In this document: positions 1 to 8,003 of the stretch, piece after piece
How positions within the stretch are numbered: position 1 is the first letter of the stretch
Layout of the letters: each line of letters begins with the position of its first letter
Assembly: GCF_001953055.1 (NCBI RefSeq)
Contig: NZ_CP019044.1
Location: forward strand, 1,860,001-1,924,000
Source: Salaquimonas pukyongi
GTDB lineage: Bacteria; Pseudomonadota; Alphaproteobacteria; Rhizobiales; Rhizobiaceae
Direction of reading: 5' to 3'
DNA length: 64,000 nt
Translations under genes and position numbers: made by a program
The notes under the pieces: model-generated
The model's input: the letters and a program-made list of their open reading frames with translations, nothing else
The model's database searches: none
What the model was told of the DNA's origin: nothing

Positions 1-1036
1 CAGGCTGCCCCGACTGGGCGGCCCCTGTCGCGGGTGGGTATGGGTACGACAGGGGCGCTGCGGCTGTCTGCGGAGCAGGTTCAGCCGGTAGGCTATTCTG
101 ATACGCTGGCGGACTGTCATTCGCAATGACGATATCCGTCTCCCTGTCCTCTTCCTGTGATGCCGCCAATTCGTTGAGCCGCTCGATCCGCGCTTCCAGC
201 GGCGGATGGGTGCGGAAGAGACCTGAAGTCCGCCAACCGGAAAACCGTATCACCTCGTGCCTGTCCCTTAGATCGGGTTTTGCATCGTCTTCCCGGATCG
301 CTTTAAGCGCACTAGCCATGGCTTGAGGCGTGGTCAGTTGCGCGCCGATGGCATCGGCAGTGAACTCACGTGCCCGGGAGAACCGCAGGATTTCCATCTC
401 GGAAAGCGGCGTGAACAGCCAGCGGGCAAGGTTCTTGAGACCACGGAACACAAGAAAGAACGTCAACGCCTCCTGAACACCCCTCGCATAGGTCATGCGG
501 GCCATGTCGTTATTGGCCACATGGGCCAGTTCATGGCCGATGACCGCATCCATCTGGTCCTGGGTCAGCTTCTCAATGGCGCCCTGACTGAAGGCGAGCA
601 GCATGGCATTGGGTTCGGTGCTTGCCGCAAAGGCGTTGATGTCATCGGCTGGATACCAGCCGATATGCGGAATGGAGCCGAGGCCCAGGTCCGCCGCAAG
701 TTCGTTTGTGCGCACCGCTACCGGGTGCGTATCGGAAAAGAAGGTCACGCCGGTCTGGCGGGCCAGACTACCCTTGCCGCACATGTTGCTGGCAAACAGC
801 GCCCCGCCGACCAGCGCCCAGATGGGGACGATCACTGCCACCCAGGTAACGGCGTTTGCCGTACCGGCCAGGATGATCGGTCCGAGGATCAGCCAGCCCA
901 GCGGGCCGGTAAACGCCACAGCAGTCATGGCTGCCGGCAGCGCCACCACGGCAGCCAGAACAGCACCGACAGCGGCCCCGGCTGTCAGAAGTGCAAGCGT
1001 GGGCAACAGCGGGTTCTTTTGAACAGTAATGCTCAT
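1..1036 (-). CDS. M48 family zinc metalloprotease, membrane-bound (3' end outside window)
   Basis: The reading frame starts with ATG at 1036 and stays open to base 1, so the C-terminus is missing. Residues about 10-80 hold two to three long hydrophobic segments. They are followed by the gluzincin motif HELAH (residues 168-172), and a downstream EFTADA segment supplies the likely third zinc ligand. This is the HtpX/Ste24-like M48 arrangement with the protease domain in the cytoplasm. The start overlaps the stop of the upstream VirD4-like gene (ATGA), so the two are probably translationally coupled. The tail after the protease domain is Pro/Ala/Gln-rich. Substrate is unknown; a role in quality control or in processing a conjugation component is inference from the coupling. 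Confidence 0.85.
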   Translation of the reverse strand, partial: MSITVQKNPLLPTLALLTAGAAVGAVLAAVVALPAAMTAVAFTGPLGWLILGPIILAGTANAVTWVAVIVPIWALVGGALFASNMCGKGSLARQTGVTFFSDTHPVAVRTNELAADLGLGSIPHIGWYPADDINAFAASTEPNAMLLAFSQGAIEKLTQDQMDAVIGHELAHVANNDMARMTYARGVQEALTFFLVFRGLKNLARWLFTPLSEMEILRFSRAREFTADAIGAQLTTPQAMASALKAIREDDAKPDLRDRHEVIRFSGWRTSGLFRTHPPLEARIERLNELAASQEEDRETDIVIANDSPPAYQNSLPAEPAPQTAAAPLSYPYPPATGAAQSGQP

Positions 1037-2694
1037 GTCGCCCGCCCCTTAAGGACAGCATCGGCAAAGAACGGGGTGAGTTGCGTGGTGGTCTGGCGGA
1101 TGTTCCGCATGAAGTGGATGGCATTTCGGCTATCGTTGTCTCCCGCCATGAAGGTCATGACCTCGTCCGGGGTCATGAGGTTGCGCCCGGCAAGATGCAG
1201 GTTCTCGCTGATGGAATAGGAAGCAGAACCCGATGAACCGCCCGAGGTGCTCGCCGACATATTGGGGATGTCATAGGCGACGGTCCGGTCTCCCAGATAA
1301 TTGGAGATAAGCTGGGCGGTGAACGGATCATCCGTGCCGAAAAAGGTCTTGGTTTCCACCTGCAGGAAGCTTTTCCAGGTGGTGGGGTACTTCTGTTCAA
1401 GTGTCGGCAGGTCCTGCAGGAAGAACCACAGCCGCACCCGCTCGCTGGCATGGGTTCTGAGCGCGGAAACGAACCGCTCGTCGGCATCGAGCGCCAGAAA
1501 CTCGTCCAGCACAAAGAGCACCGGGATATCCGGTTTGGCGCGGTTTTCCAGCATGGCGTTGAGTGCGGTGGCAAAGACCATCCGAACGAATGTGGAATAG
1601 GCGCTGATGCCCGCAAACGGGATCATCAGGTAGACGGTGATCGGGCGCTCCTTCAAGTCCCGGAAATCAAAGTCCGCGCGGCAGGTGGCGTTTCTCAAGC
1701 CCTCGCTGTCCCAGATACGCAGATGCTGGTTGATGGAGTCGACCACGCGCGGTTTGCCATGTTCCTTCGACTTGGTGAGGAAATTGTTGGCCGGATTGGT
1801 GATGGCATCGGGCAGATGGGGCTGGGTCATCTCCCGCATCAGTTCAAAAAGCTGCCGGTTGACCGAGGCCAGGTGATTGCGGACCGTGGACAGATGACGC
1901 TCTGCCTTCGGTTTGTGACAGGCCACATACTGGATGACGGCGGCCAGCAGCGTGATGGCCTCGTTATCGAAGAAGGCCTGACGCTGGTCTCCGCTTCTGG
2001 GAAAGATTACCTCGGCAAGGCTTGTAGCACTATCGCCGTCTGTGACCGACAGCAGCGGATTGAAGCTGTCGCTGAAGCTGCCGAGTGGCGGCAGGCCGAA
2101 AGGATTGAGTGCATAGACCGGCCCGACATTCTCTTCCCGCCATTTGCCGGTGGCGGCATAAAGCTCGCCCTTGGGGTCCAGCACCACGGCGGCACCCTTG
2201 TAGGTCAGCAGATTGGGAATGATCTGCATGGTGGACTTGCCGGTTCTGGTGGGAGCCACGGTCATCAGGTGGCCTTCCCCGTCCCAGGTGACCGGTCTGC
2301 CGTTGAAACGGCCGAGGCTGATACCGCTGCCGCTGTTGCCCGAAAGCAGTCCGACACGCTCCAGATCGCGCTCAGAAGCCCATGAGGCAGCACCATGGAC
2401 CGGTGGCGGGTTGCGGCGCATCTCCCCCTGCCGTTCGCGTATGGCGTAGGCATTGCGGGCTTGCAGCAGAATGGGTTCGGGATCGCGGCCATTTTTGACG
2501 GCCTCAACCGCCGCATCGACGGTGATTGCGTCATAGCCTTCTTTCTGGAGGCGGCGCTTGAGGCCCCATCCGGCACTCATCCGCACGAAGCCCTGTCCGG
2601 CCTTGAAATACTTCACCAGATCGCCGCCGCCGATGCCGGTAGCATTCCTGAAATCAAACGGGTCGTTACTCAAGACCTTGTCCCCACACCCCAC
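1033..2694 (-). CDS. VirD4/TraG-family type IV coupling ATPase
   Basis: The 553-residue protein has a Walker A motif APTRTGKST (147-155), the DPKGEL segment typical of TraG/VirD4 just after it, and a Walker B ending LDEF (about 396-399). Coupling proteins deliver the relaxase-DNA complex to the mating channel. VirD4 proteins usually begin with two transmembrane helices, but the first 140 residues here show no clear hydrophobic segment, so this may be a soluble form. It starts with GTG at 2694; a downstream TTG behind a purine-rich run is an alternative. It reads away from oriT and the relaxase and overlaps the start of the M48 protease gene, forming one minus-strand transcription unit. Confidence 0.9.
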   Translation of the reverse strand: MGCGDKVLSNDPFDFRNATGIGGGDLVKYFKAGQGFVRMSAGWGLKRRLQKEGYDAITVDAAVEAVKNGRDPEPILLQARNAYAIRERQGEMRRNPPPVHGAASWASERDLERVGLLSGNSGSGISLGRFNGRPVTWDGEGHLMTVAPTRTGKSTMQIIPNLLTYKGAAVVLDPKGELYAATGKWREENVGPVYALNPFGLPPLGSFSDSFNPLLSVTDGDSATSLAEVIFPRSGDQRQAFFDNEAITLLAAVIQYVACHKPKAERHLSTVRNHLASVNRQLFELMREMTQPHLPDAITNPANNFLTKSKEHGKPRVVDSINQHLRIWDSEGLRNATCRADFDFRDLKERPITVYLMIPFAGISAYSTFVRMVFATALNAMLENRAKPDIPVLFVLDEFLALDADERFVSALRTHASERVRLWFFLQDLPTLEQKYPTTWKSFLQVETKTFFGTDDPFTAQLISNYLGDRTVAYDIPNMSASTSGGSSGSASYSISENLHLAGRNLMTPDEVMTFMAGDNDSRNAIHFMRNIRQTTTQLTPFFADAVLKGRAT

Positions 2695-2759
2695 ACTAGA
2701 AAACGAGACTAGCCAGCAACGTCAAAATGAGTCAACAATAGAGGGAGACAAAGCGTAGA

Positions 2760-2824
2760 GCGCACTTACAGGTTGCCGACATGTATTACATGTTCTGAAA
2801 TAGCCGCCATGTCGGCAACCTGTA
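2760..2824 (-). other. oriT: oriT with nic site, RSF1010/MobQ type
   Basis: A perfect 17-bp inverted repeat (2767-2783 and 2808-2824, arm TACAGGTTGCCGACATG, 24-bp spacer) is followed on the minus strand directly by GTAAGTGCGCTCT. RSF1010-family origins have the same order: an inverted repeat, then GTAAGTGCG/CCCT, with the nick after the last G. By analogy the nick falls on the minus strand between 2761 and 2760. The spacer contains a smaller palindrome (2779-2785/2787-2793). Relaxase and coupling-protein genes diverge from this site. Position, arm geometry and nic motif agree; the exact nick is inference. Confidence 0.82.
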
Positions 2825-3033
2825 GCACTTTGGACCGGCAAGTCTGCACGGTCCAAAGCGCCGTGCGACAGGGGAGTCCCCCTGTACCCCCGAGCCGCGG
2901 TGTGGCCCGTGCAAATCTGGCACGGAAAGCGGAACGGGCGGGCGGAAAAAGAAGGAATGCCCCGGCGCGGCTTGCCGCACTCGGGGCATGATACTGGACA
3001 ACGGTGCCCTTCAGGCACCTCGGGTGTGGGGAA
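2825..3033. promoter_or_regulatory. Relaxase leader with several hairpins
   Basis: Between oriT and the relaxase start there are further inverted repeats: TGGACC/GGTCCA (2831-2836/2850-2855), ACAGGGG/CCCCTGT (2868-2874/2879-2885) and GGTGCC/GGCACC (3003-3008/3014-3019). They may be part of the extended oriT or regulate the divergent genes. I see no credible gene on either strand. Clear -35/-10 elements were not identified. Confidence 0.4.
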
Positions 3034-4488
3034 ATGCAGGACGGCAACGTCCACTGTCATGTGGGCAATATCAGTTTGAGAAAAGGGTCAGCCCTCGGGT
3101 CGGCAGCCTATGTGAGCGGACAGCGGCTGCGGTCTGAGCGGGAAAGCCGCTGGGTGGATTTTGACCACAGGGCGGATGTGGTGTTCTCCGAGATCATTCT
3201 GCCGAAAGGTGCCCCGGTCTGGGCCGCCAACCGTACCGCCCTGTGGAACGGGGTGGAAGCTGCCGCCCAGAGAAAGGATGCGCGCGTTGCCAAGAGTATC
3301 GAGGTGGCCATTACCCGGGACATTCCCGCGTCCGCGCGGGAAGCCCTTGCACGGGAGTTCGTGGCTCCTTTTGTGGCGATGGGATGTGTGGCCGATGTCG
3401 CCATCCATGAGGATGGCACCGATCACAACCCCCACATCCATATCCTTCTGACCACGCGTCTGATCGAGGATGAGGGCTTCGGCAAGAAGATCGAAGACCT
3501 TGAAAAGCGCAAGTTCGTGAAAGACGTGCGGTCCGCCTGGGCGGACCTTTCCAACAAATATCTTGAGGCAGCCGGATCATCCGTCCGGGTGGATCACCGA
3601 AGTTACAGCGCCCGGGGTATCGAGATGGAACCATCTCGCCACCGGGGGCCTGACCGGCCTGAACGGCAGACAAAGCGGGAACGCGCTGAAGCGGCCAGGG
3701 CCGTTCAGCCGGTCCGGGAAGAAACAGCACCCCAGCGGAAACAGGAAAACGAGATCGAGGAGGAGATTATGCGTGAACCGACCAGCCGGGAGCGTGCCGA
3801 CTATCCGCTTCTGACCGAACGCGAACAGTGGCCGCCGGATGAGGAACCCACCCCGGACATGACGCTCGCGGAGCGGGCAGAACTGCATCGCTACCGCGAG
3901 GAGAAGAAACTGGATCGCCTGGAAGCGGAATACCTGCAGGAACCAGAGGAACGTCTGGCACCTGCAAGAGAGACTGTGCGGAGCGAACAGGACCGGACCG
4001 GGGCTGAAGAGACGCGGGACGAGCCCCGCGTGTCCTCTCGCGCCGCTCTGTATGAGATGGATCTTGAAATGGATGCCGCCATGCGGGACCGCATCGCATC
4101 CTATGAAAGCGATCTGTACTTGCGGGCAACCAATATGAGCCGCACGGATGAGGAACGGGAACTGCTGGACCTCGCCCGGGGAGCAACACCCGAAGTGCGT
4201 GAAGCCATTAACGACCGAATCATGTTCCGGCGGCTGGAACGGCTCCGGGAAGAAGACACCCGCGAAAGGGAAAAGGCGCTTGAGCGGTTGATTGATGAAA
4301 CCCGGAGAAAAGCGCTGAAACAGGTTCAGGACAATGAGGAAATGGCCCGTGATCCTGGCGCGTATCCTGTGCCGGGACCGGATGGTGAACTGTTACCGCC
4401 TGACGAACTGGAAGACGCGATCGACAAGATGATCGCAGAATACGAACAGCCCGATCCCGGAGAGCAGAAGATTGAACAGGAGCGTTAA
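3034..4488 (+). CDS. MobA/MobL-family (MobQ) conjugative relaxase
   Basis: The N-terminal domain reads HCHVGNISLRKGSALGSAAY, the usual start of MobA/MobL relaxases. The metal-binding three-histidine motif follows as DHNPHIHILLTT. Relaxases nick oriT in one strand, stay bound to the 5' end and pilot the strand into the recipient. The frame extends up to a GTG at 3004, but ATG 3034 follows a GTGGGGA ribosome site and begins two residues before the conserved domain, so 3034 is preferred (484 aa). The C-terminal two thirds is Glu/Arg-rich, probably helical and coiled-coil, with no primase or helicase motif seen. The stop overlaps the convergent fic gene by four bases. Confidence 0.92.
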   Translation: MQDGNVHCHVGNISLRKGSALGSAAYVSGQRLRSERESRWVDFDHRADVVFSEIILPKGAPVWAANRTALWNGVEAAAQRKDARVAKSIEVAITRDIPASAREALAREFVAPFVAMGCVADVAIHEDGTDHNPHIHILLTTRLIEDEGFGKKIEDLEKRKFVKDVRSAWADLSNKYLEAAGSSVRVDHRSYSARGIEMEPSRHRGPDRPERQTKRERAEAARAVQPVREETAPQRKQENEIEEEIMREPTSRERADYPLLTEREQWPPDEEPTPDMTLAERAELHRYREEKKLDRLEAEYLQEPEERLAPARETVRSEQDRTGAEETRDEPRVSSRAALYEMDLEMDAAMRDRIASYESDLYLRATNMSRTDEERELLDLARGATPEVREAINDRIMFRRLERLREEDTREREKALERLIDETRRKALKQVQDNEEMARDPGAYPVPGPDGELLPPDELEDAIDKMIAEYEQPDPGEQKIEQER

Positions 4489-5063
4489 AGCATCTTGCGG
4501 ATTTGAGCCTGAAGGGGGCCGGTATCTCCGTCAAAACTGAAGATCATGGCATTCATGAATGCCTCTTCCTCAAGATTGTCCTCATTGAGCGAGAATCCCG
4601 CATGGCGTACCAGCATCGTCAGGAATGACAGCTGAGTTCTGCCGTTGCCTTCCCGAAAAGGATGAACAGCATTGATTTCGCTAAGATACCAAGCAGCCCT
4701 GGCGGCAAGCTCGTCTTTATCCCCCATGTCCATGAGGTAATTCTCGGCCGCCAGCACTGAAAAGATGCGGTTCATTTCTGGTTCGATGTACTCGGGATAA
4801 CAGAACCAGTTGTTGGCCTTGCCTGTCCGAATGGTCCGGAACTCCCCGGCCCAGTCATAGACATCCTGGAAGAAATGGTGATGCAAAGCCCGATAGTGGG
4901 CCACATCAAAATCACCGTCAGGCAAATCCTCATCCGCACGGGTCTGGAACATGAGCTGCTCGAATTCATCGAGCTCTTCCTGTTCCGTCAAATCAGCCTT
5001 GTTGCGAAGGACCTGGGTACCCGGATAGCAGAGCGGGTCTTCAAGGGCATTGTAGCGGCTCAC
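4485..5063 (-). CDS. Fic domain protein (putative AMPylating toxin)
   Basis: The 192-residue protein carries the full Fic active-site motif HPFREGNGR at 134-142, with catalytic His134, inside the expected helical Fic core. Fic enzymes transfer AMP or other nucleotides from a triphosphate to hydroxyl groups of target proteins, and many act as toxins paired with a small inhibitor. A 67-residue basic protein ends nine bases upstream, which is the usual antitoxin-toxin order. No N-terminal or C-terminal inhibitory helix with an S/TxxxE(G/N) motif is evident inside this protein, which favours regulation in trans. It probably stabilises the element. The target is unknown. Confidence 0.88.
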   Translation of the reverse strand: MSRYNALEDPLCYPGTQVLRNKADLTEQEELDEFEQLMFQTRADEDLPDGDFDVAHYRALHHHFFQDVYDWAGEFRTIRTGKANNWFCYPEYIEPEMNRIFSVLAAENYLMDMGDKDELAARAAWYLSEINAVHPFREGNGRTQLSFLTMLVRHAGFSLNEDNLEEEAFMNAMIFSFDGDTGPLQAQIRKML

Positions 5064-5072
5064 TGCAAGCGG

Positions 5073-5276
5073 CTACTTCTTCTTGAATTTTCCGGTGATG
5101 GCACCGCGAAGAGCCTCCCCCTTAAGACCACTTTTCTCAAGGTTGGTCATGATGTCACTTGACCGTTTGCTCAGGGACATTCCCTCGACCGCAGTAAACT
5201 TGGCCGCTTTTGAACGCCCGATAGGCTTGGTGACAAAACGCCCTGACGATGCTGCTTTTTGTGTAACTTTGCTCAT
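5073..5276 (-). CDS. Small basic protein upstream of fic, putative antitoxin
   Basis: The 67-residue, Lys/Ser-rich protein precedes fic by nine bases on the same strand, so the two are probably co-transcribed. Known Fic inhibitors of the VbhA class use an S/TxxxE(G/N) helix to block ATP binding. This protein has T28-A-V-E31-G32, which resembles that motif but is one residue too short. Residues 7-34 (GRF, KFTAVEG) look like the conserved core. Assigning it as the cognate inhibitor rests mainly on position and size. It could instead be a DNA-binding autoregulator, given its charge. Confidence 0.6.
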   Translation of the reverse strand: MSKVTQKAASSGRFVTKPIGRSKAAKFTAVEGMSLSKRSSDIMTNLEKSGLKGEALRGAITGKFKKK

Positions 5277-5755
5277 ACCCTCAGTTTACCACATCGCTTG
5301 CAAAAGTGGCCAACGAAATCTCCGCTATCTGTGCTGCCGCTATTCAGATCTCCTGGCTATTGCACCTCTATCTGCTCGACCGAGCATTGGTGTTTCCTGG
5401 CACCAAGTGCCTTACCCCAATGCAGACTCAGGACTGAATGCATCTCGCCTCATTTTCCAGCGCCCATTACCGCATGTGCCATTTCCTGCTTCACCGCAAT
5501 GACAGGTTTTCCAAAGCCGGTTCACCTTTGCCTGGTTTCTGTTTGATGCTTCCCGTTTCCATTCGGCTTCCACCCTGTTGCCGGATTGATGGAAAGTGGG
5601 CCGCTTTGCCAAAAAAATAAAACTCTTCCGCCGCCGGGAACCCGCAAGCGGGGCGGTCTCCCGAGAAGAAGTTTGATTTTTTCGTCCAACCGTCCCCGAG
5701 ACCTTTCCAACCGGCCACACAGGGTGGTCGCAAAAACGAATGGAAAGGAAAAACC
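5277..5755. other. Non-coding leader with a repeated element
   Basis: No convincing gene on either strand. It contains a 30-base segment, GAACCCGCAAGCGG...CTCCCGAGAAGAA (5638-5670), that recurs at 8764-8794. Each copy lies 85-100 bases upstream of a paralogous small gene (5756 and 8890), so it is probably a shared promoter or leader. The start codon at 5756 has the ribosome site AAAGGAAAAACC. Confidence 0.5.
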
Positions 5756-5992
5756 ATGACCAAAGAAACCAAAAAAGGCAAACGCCCCACCTATGAAATC
5801 TTTCATGTAACGGGTGAAGGCGATGAAAAGGCACGATGGGTAAAAGTCGGAGCCGCCTGGATAAACAAGAACGAGGATTACCTCTTCATAGACCTGAAGT
5901 ACCTGCCTCTGGAGAAAGGACGACTGGTCGGCCAGAAATACAAACCCAAGGACGATCAGAAGGAGAGTTCCAAAGAGGAGGCTCAATCATGA
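5756..5992 (+). CDS. Small conserved protein, paralogue of the 8890 gene
   Basis: The 78-residue soluble protein shares a pattern with the 68-residue product at 8890: T(Y/H)EIFHV.G.GD..ARW.K(V/I)G.AW..K......I.Y.PL..GR. The predicted content is beta-rich with a charged tail. The pattern is reminiscent of small element-encoded DUF736-like proteins, but I cannot assign a family. It overlaps the methyltransferase start (ATGA), so the two are translationally coupled. Function unknown. Confidence 0.7.
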   Translation: MTKETKKGKRPTYEIFHVTGEGDEKARWVKVGAAWINKNEDYLFIDLKYLPLEKGRLVGQKYKPKDDQKESSKEEAQS

Positions 5993-6675
5993 GCTTCCAC
6001 ACAGCCTACCGGGCGAAGTCATCTGACTTCGCCCTCTCCTCCACACCGGTGAACCAGGTTCACTGCGGTGATGCCGCAGAGGTTCTGGCCGGGTTCAACT
6101 CCGGCATTGCCGACCTTGTGATCACCGACCCGCCCTATATCTGCGGATACAAGGATCGTCACGGTCGCACCGTTGCCAATGATCGCAACGCAGACCGGGT
6201 CATGCCGGTCTTTGGCGAGGTCTACCGTGTCCTGAAACCTGACAGCTACTGCATCTCCTTTTACGGCTGGACTGCCATCGCAGAGTTCACAGCCGCATGG
6301 AAAGACGCAGGCTTCCGGGTCGTTGGGCAGATTGTCTGGCCAAAGCAATACACCTCATCGACAGGTTTCATGCAGTATCAGCATGAAGCCGCATTCGTTC
6401 TGGCCAAGGGCAGACCGGACCGGCCGAACAATCCGATCCCGGATGTTCAGCCCTGGCATTACACCGGTAATCGCCACCATCCCACGGAAAAATCCATCGA
6501 CATCATCAAGCCCCTCATCGAGGCATTCAGCCAACGCGGCGATGTTATCCTGGACCCGTTTCTGGGATCAGGCACGACCGCACTTGCCGCTGCACTCAGC
6601 GGCAGGCGGTACATCGGCGTTGAACTGGAACAAAAGCACTGTGCCAGAGCCAGACAGCGTCTTGATGCCATCTGA
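5989..6675 (+). CDS. Orphan DNA (adenine/cytosine-N4) methyltransferase, beta-class order
   Basis: The 228-residue enzyme has the amino-methyltransferase catalytic motif DPPY (47-50) before the SAM-binding motif DPFLGSGTT (189-197), the order of the beta class. SAM-dependent methylation of adenine N6 or cytosine N4 in DNA is expected. ATG 5989 overlaps the upstream stop and follows GAGGAG, so the longer open frame to 5836 is not used. No restriction endonuclease is adjacent. The protein is short, with a small target-recognition region, as in phage and plasmid orphan enzymes that regulate or protect the element. A terminator follows at once. Confidence 0.9.
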   Translation: MSFHTAYRAKSSDFALSSTPVNQVHCGDAAEVLAGFNSGIADLVITDPPYICGYKDRHGRTVANDRNADRVMPVFGEVYRVLKPDSYCISFYGWTAIAEFTAAWKDAGFRVVGQIVWPKQYTSSTGFMQYQHEAAFVLAKGRPDRPNNPIPDVQPWHYTGNRHHPTEKSIDIIKPLIEAFSQRGDVILDPFLGSGTTALAAALSGRRYIGVELEQKHCARARQRLDAI

Positions 6676-6715
6676 TGGCATCATGCCATCAAGGGCGGCG
6701 TTGCCGCCCTTTTCT
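6673..6715 (+). terminator. Rho-independent terminator after the methyltransferase
   Basis: Two hairpins lie in tandem: TGATGGCA/TGCCATCA (6673-6680/6684-6691), which includes the stop codon, and AAGGGCGGC/GCCGCCCTT (6691-6699/6703-6711) followed by TTCTTC. The second has the G+C stem and T-rich tail of an intrinsic terminator. It overlaps the 3' end of a convergent 47-codon gene. Confidence 0.75.
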
Positions 6716-6832
6716 TCTGGCATAGCGCCACAGCCAGGTGCTGGTCAAAAACACCAGCACAACAAGCCGGTCCAGCGCCAGAAAGCCGATGTAGGAAATC
6801 ACCCACAGGATCACAAGCAAAGACGGCCCCAT
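6689..6832 (-). CDS. Small membrane protein, 47 aa
   Basis: ATG at 6832 lies directly after the stop of the upstream minus-strand gene (TAGATG). The frame runs to TGA at 6689. The product starts MGPSLLVILWVISYIGFLAL and has one or two hydrophobic segments (about residues 4-20 and 23-35), then a strongly basic tail (RRKGRQRRP). This fits a small inner-membrane protein with a cytoplasmic positive tail. Zero-base spacing to the previous gene suggests translation by reinitiation. Function unknown. Confidence 0.5.
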   Translation of the reverse strand: MGPSLLVILWVISYIGFLALDRLVVLVFLTSTWLWRYARRKGRQRRP

Positions 6833-7141
6833 CTACCAGAAGATTTCCAGCTCGGGATACTCAAAGGCCGTAAGCGGGCGATACGGATCGCCTGGCTCAC
6901 AGGTGGGCTGCCACGCCACCTGAAATCCTTCGGCCTTGAGCCAGACCAGCAACCGCTGTGTGGGCAGCTCCTGCGCCAGATCAAACGGCATCGTCTGATA
7001 AATCCGGTAGGAACTGTATCCCTCACGGGCATGCTCGATGATGCCGCGGCGGATGGCTTCCACGTCAAATAACTCGGCGGCATAAGCTGAACGTGCAACT
7101 TCGGTCGTTGCAGCCATGTCATCAACCATCATGCTCGGCAC
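6833..7141 (-). CDS. Hypothetical protein following the integrase gene
   Basis: The product of up to 102 residues is acidic and soluble, with no recognised motif. It has a central YSSYRIYQTMPFDLAQELP segment and an aromatic C-terminus. The first ATG (7141) overlaps the end of the recombinase gene by 20 bases; in-frame ATGs at 7132, 7129 and 7117 are equally possible. The tight packing recombinase - this gene - 47-aa membrane protein suggests one operon. Function not recognised. Confidence 0.6.
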   Translation of the reverse strand: MPSMMVDDMAATTEVARSAYAAELFDVEAIRRGIIEHAREGYSSYRIYQTMPFDLAQELPTQRLLVWLKAEGFQVAWQPTCEPGDPYRPLTAFEYPELEIFW

Positions 7142-8003
7142 TTCCGAGATAGGTATCTGTCACTGAAAGCCGATTATGACCCAACTCACGGGAAACCCGC
7201 ATCCGGGCCGCGCGGTCCGCCTCCCGCTCCTGCGGAGTCATTTCGCGGCGGGTTTTGCCGCCCTCCAAAGGACAGGCAAAACCTGCCAGCACCCGAAAGC
7301 GTTTCTGGGCATAGCGGTGGCGCAGGCCGTGGGTTTTTCGAAGGGCTACGCTCAGGGTTTCCCGTTCATACCGCTTCAATTGGGACACATAGGTTTTTCC
7401 CGGAGGGATGAGCGCCCCGTCCCGGGCAATGCGCTTGACCAGATCAAGCACCTCACGCTGGTGCTTTGAGGTAATCGGGACGTTGCGAGCCCGTCCCCCT
7501 TTGGTCCAGGAAGCCTTCAACCGGATGAAACTATCCTGATCAGCATAGACCGGCCGGAACTTGATCGCCTCTTCCCGCCGCAATCCGAAAGCTGCCTGCA
7601 GCAGCAGCGCACCTTTCACATACACATCCCGAATCCGGGAAAGCTGCGACGGTTCAAGTACCATCGCCCGATTAGCGGGCACGGCCCTTGTGATAATGCC
7701 AAGCTCCTCATTGGTTCTCGGCACAACAGAAGCCTTGTTGACGTTTTCGGCCCACCATCGAACCCAGGCCAGCCGGTTCTTGATTGTATCATTGCCGAGA
7801 TCAGCACACTGCCACTTCTCAACCAGTGCGGTCACATGTTTGGGTTTCAGAGATCGTGCCGAAGGCAGCTTGTAGCCCAACGCCTTCAACTCCAGAGAAA
7901 TCGCGGCCAGGCCGCGTTCACGGTTCTTGCGGGTTCCGAAAGAACCATTCTTGCTGCGGCGGCATAGCCGTCGCAAATCCATAGACAAGTCGTCCATCTT
8001 CAC
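7122..8003 (-). CDS. Tyrosine recombinase, integrase-domain type of genomic islands
   Basis: The 293-residue protein shows the tyrosine-recombinase set in order: Arg in FGLRREEAIKF, a Lys in the SWTKGGRARNVPI hairpin, HGLRH, LGH, and the nucleophile Tyr in TDTYLG near the C-terminus. An N-terminal helical core-binding domain precedes it (about 20-110). A basic insertion lies between the HGLRH box and the LGH box. Such enzymes occur inside conjugative islands in addition to the att-site integrase. It lies 14 kb from the tRNA site, so it probably does not drive integration there. A role in internal recombination, multimer resolution or regulation is inference. Confidence 0.85.
   Translation of the reverse strand: MKMDDLSMDLRRLCRRSKNGSFGTRKNRERGLAAISLELKALGYKLPSARSLKPKHVTALVEKWQCADLGNDTIKNRLAWVRWWAENVNKASVVPRTNEELGIITRAVPANRAMVLEPSQLSRIRDVYVKGALLLQAAFGLRREEAIKFRPVYADQDSFIRLKASWTKGGRARNVPITSKHQREVLDLVKRIARDGALIPPGKTYVSQLKRYERETLSVALRKTHGLRHRYAQKRFRVLAGFACPLEGGKTRREMTPQEREADRAARMRVSRELGHNRLSVTDTYLGSAEHDG

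Noticed and set aside
323-2385. Plus-strand frames at 323-1219 and 1450-2385
   Set aside because: They are antisense to the M48 protease and VirD4-like genes, whose motifs are unmistakable.
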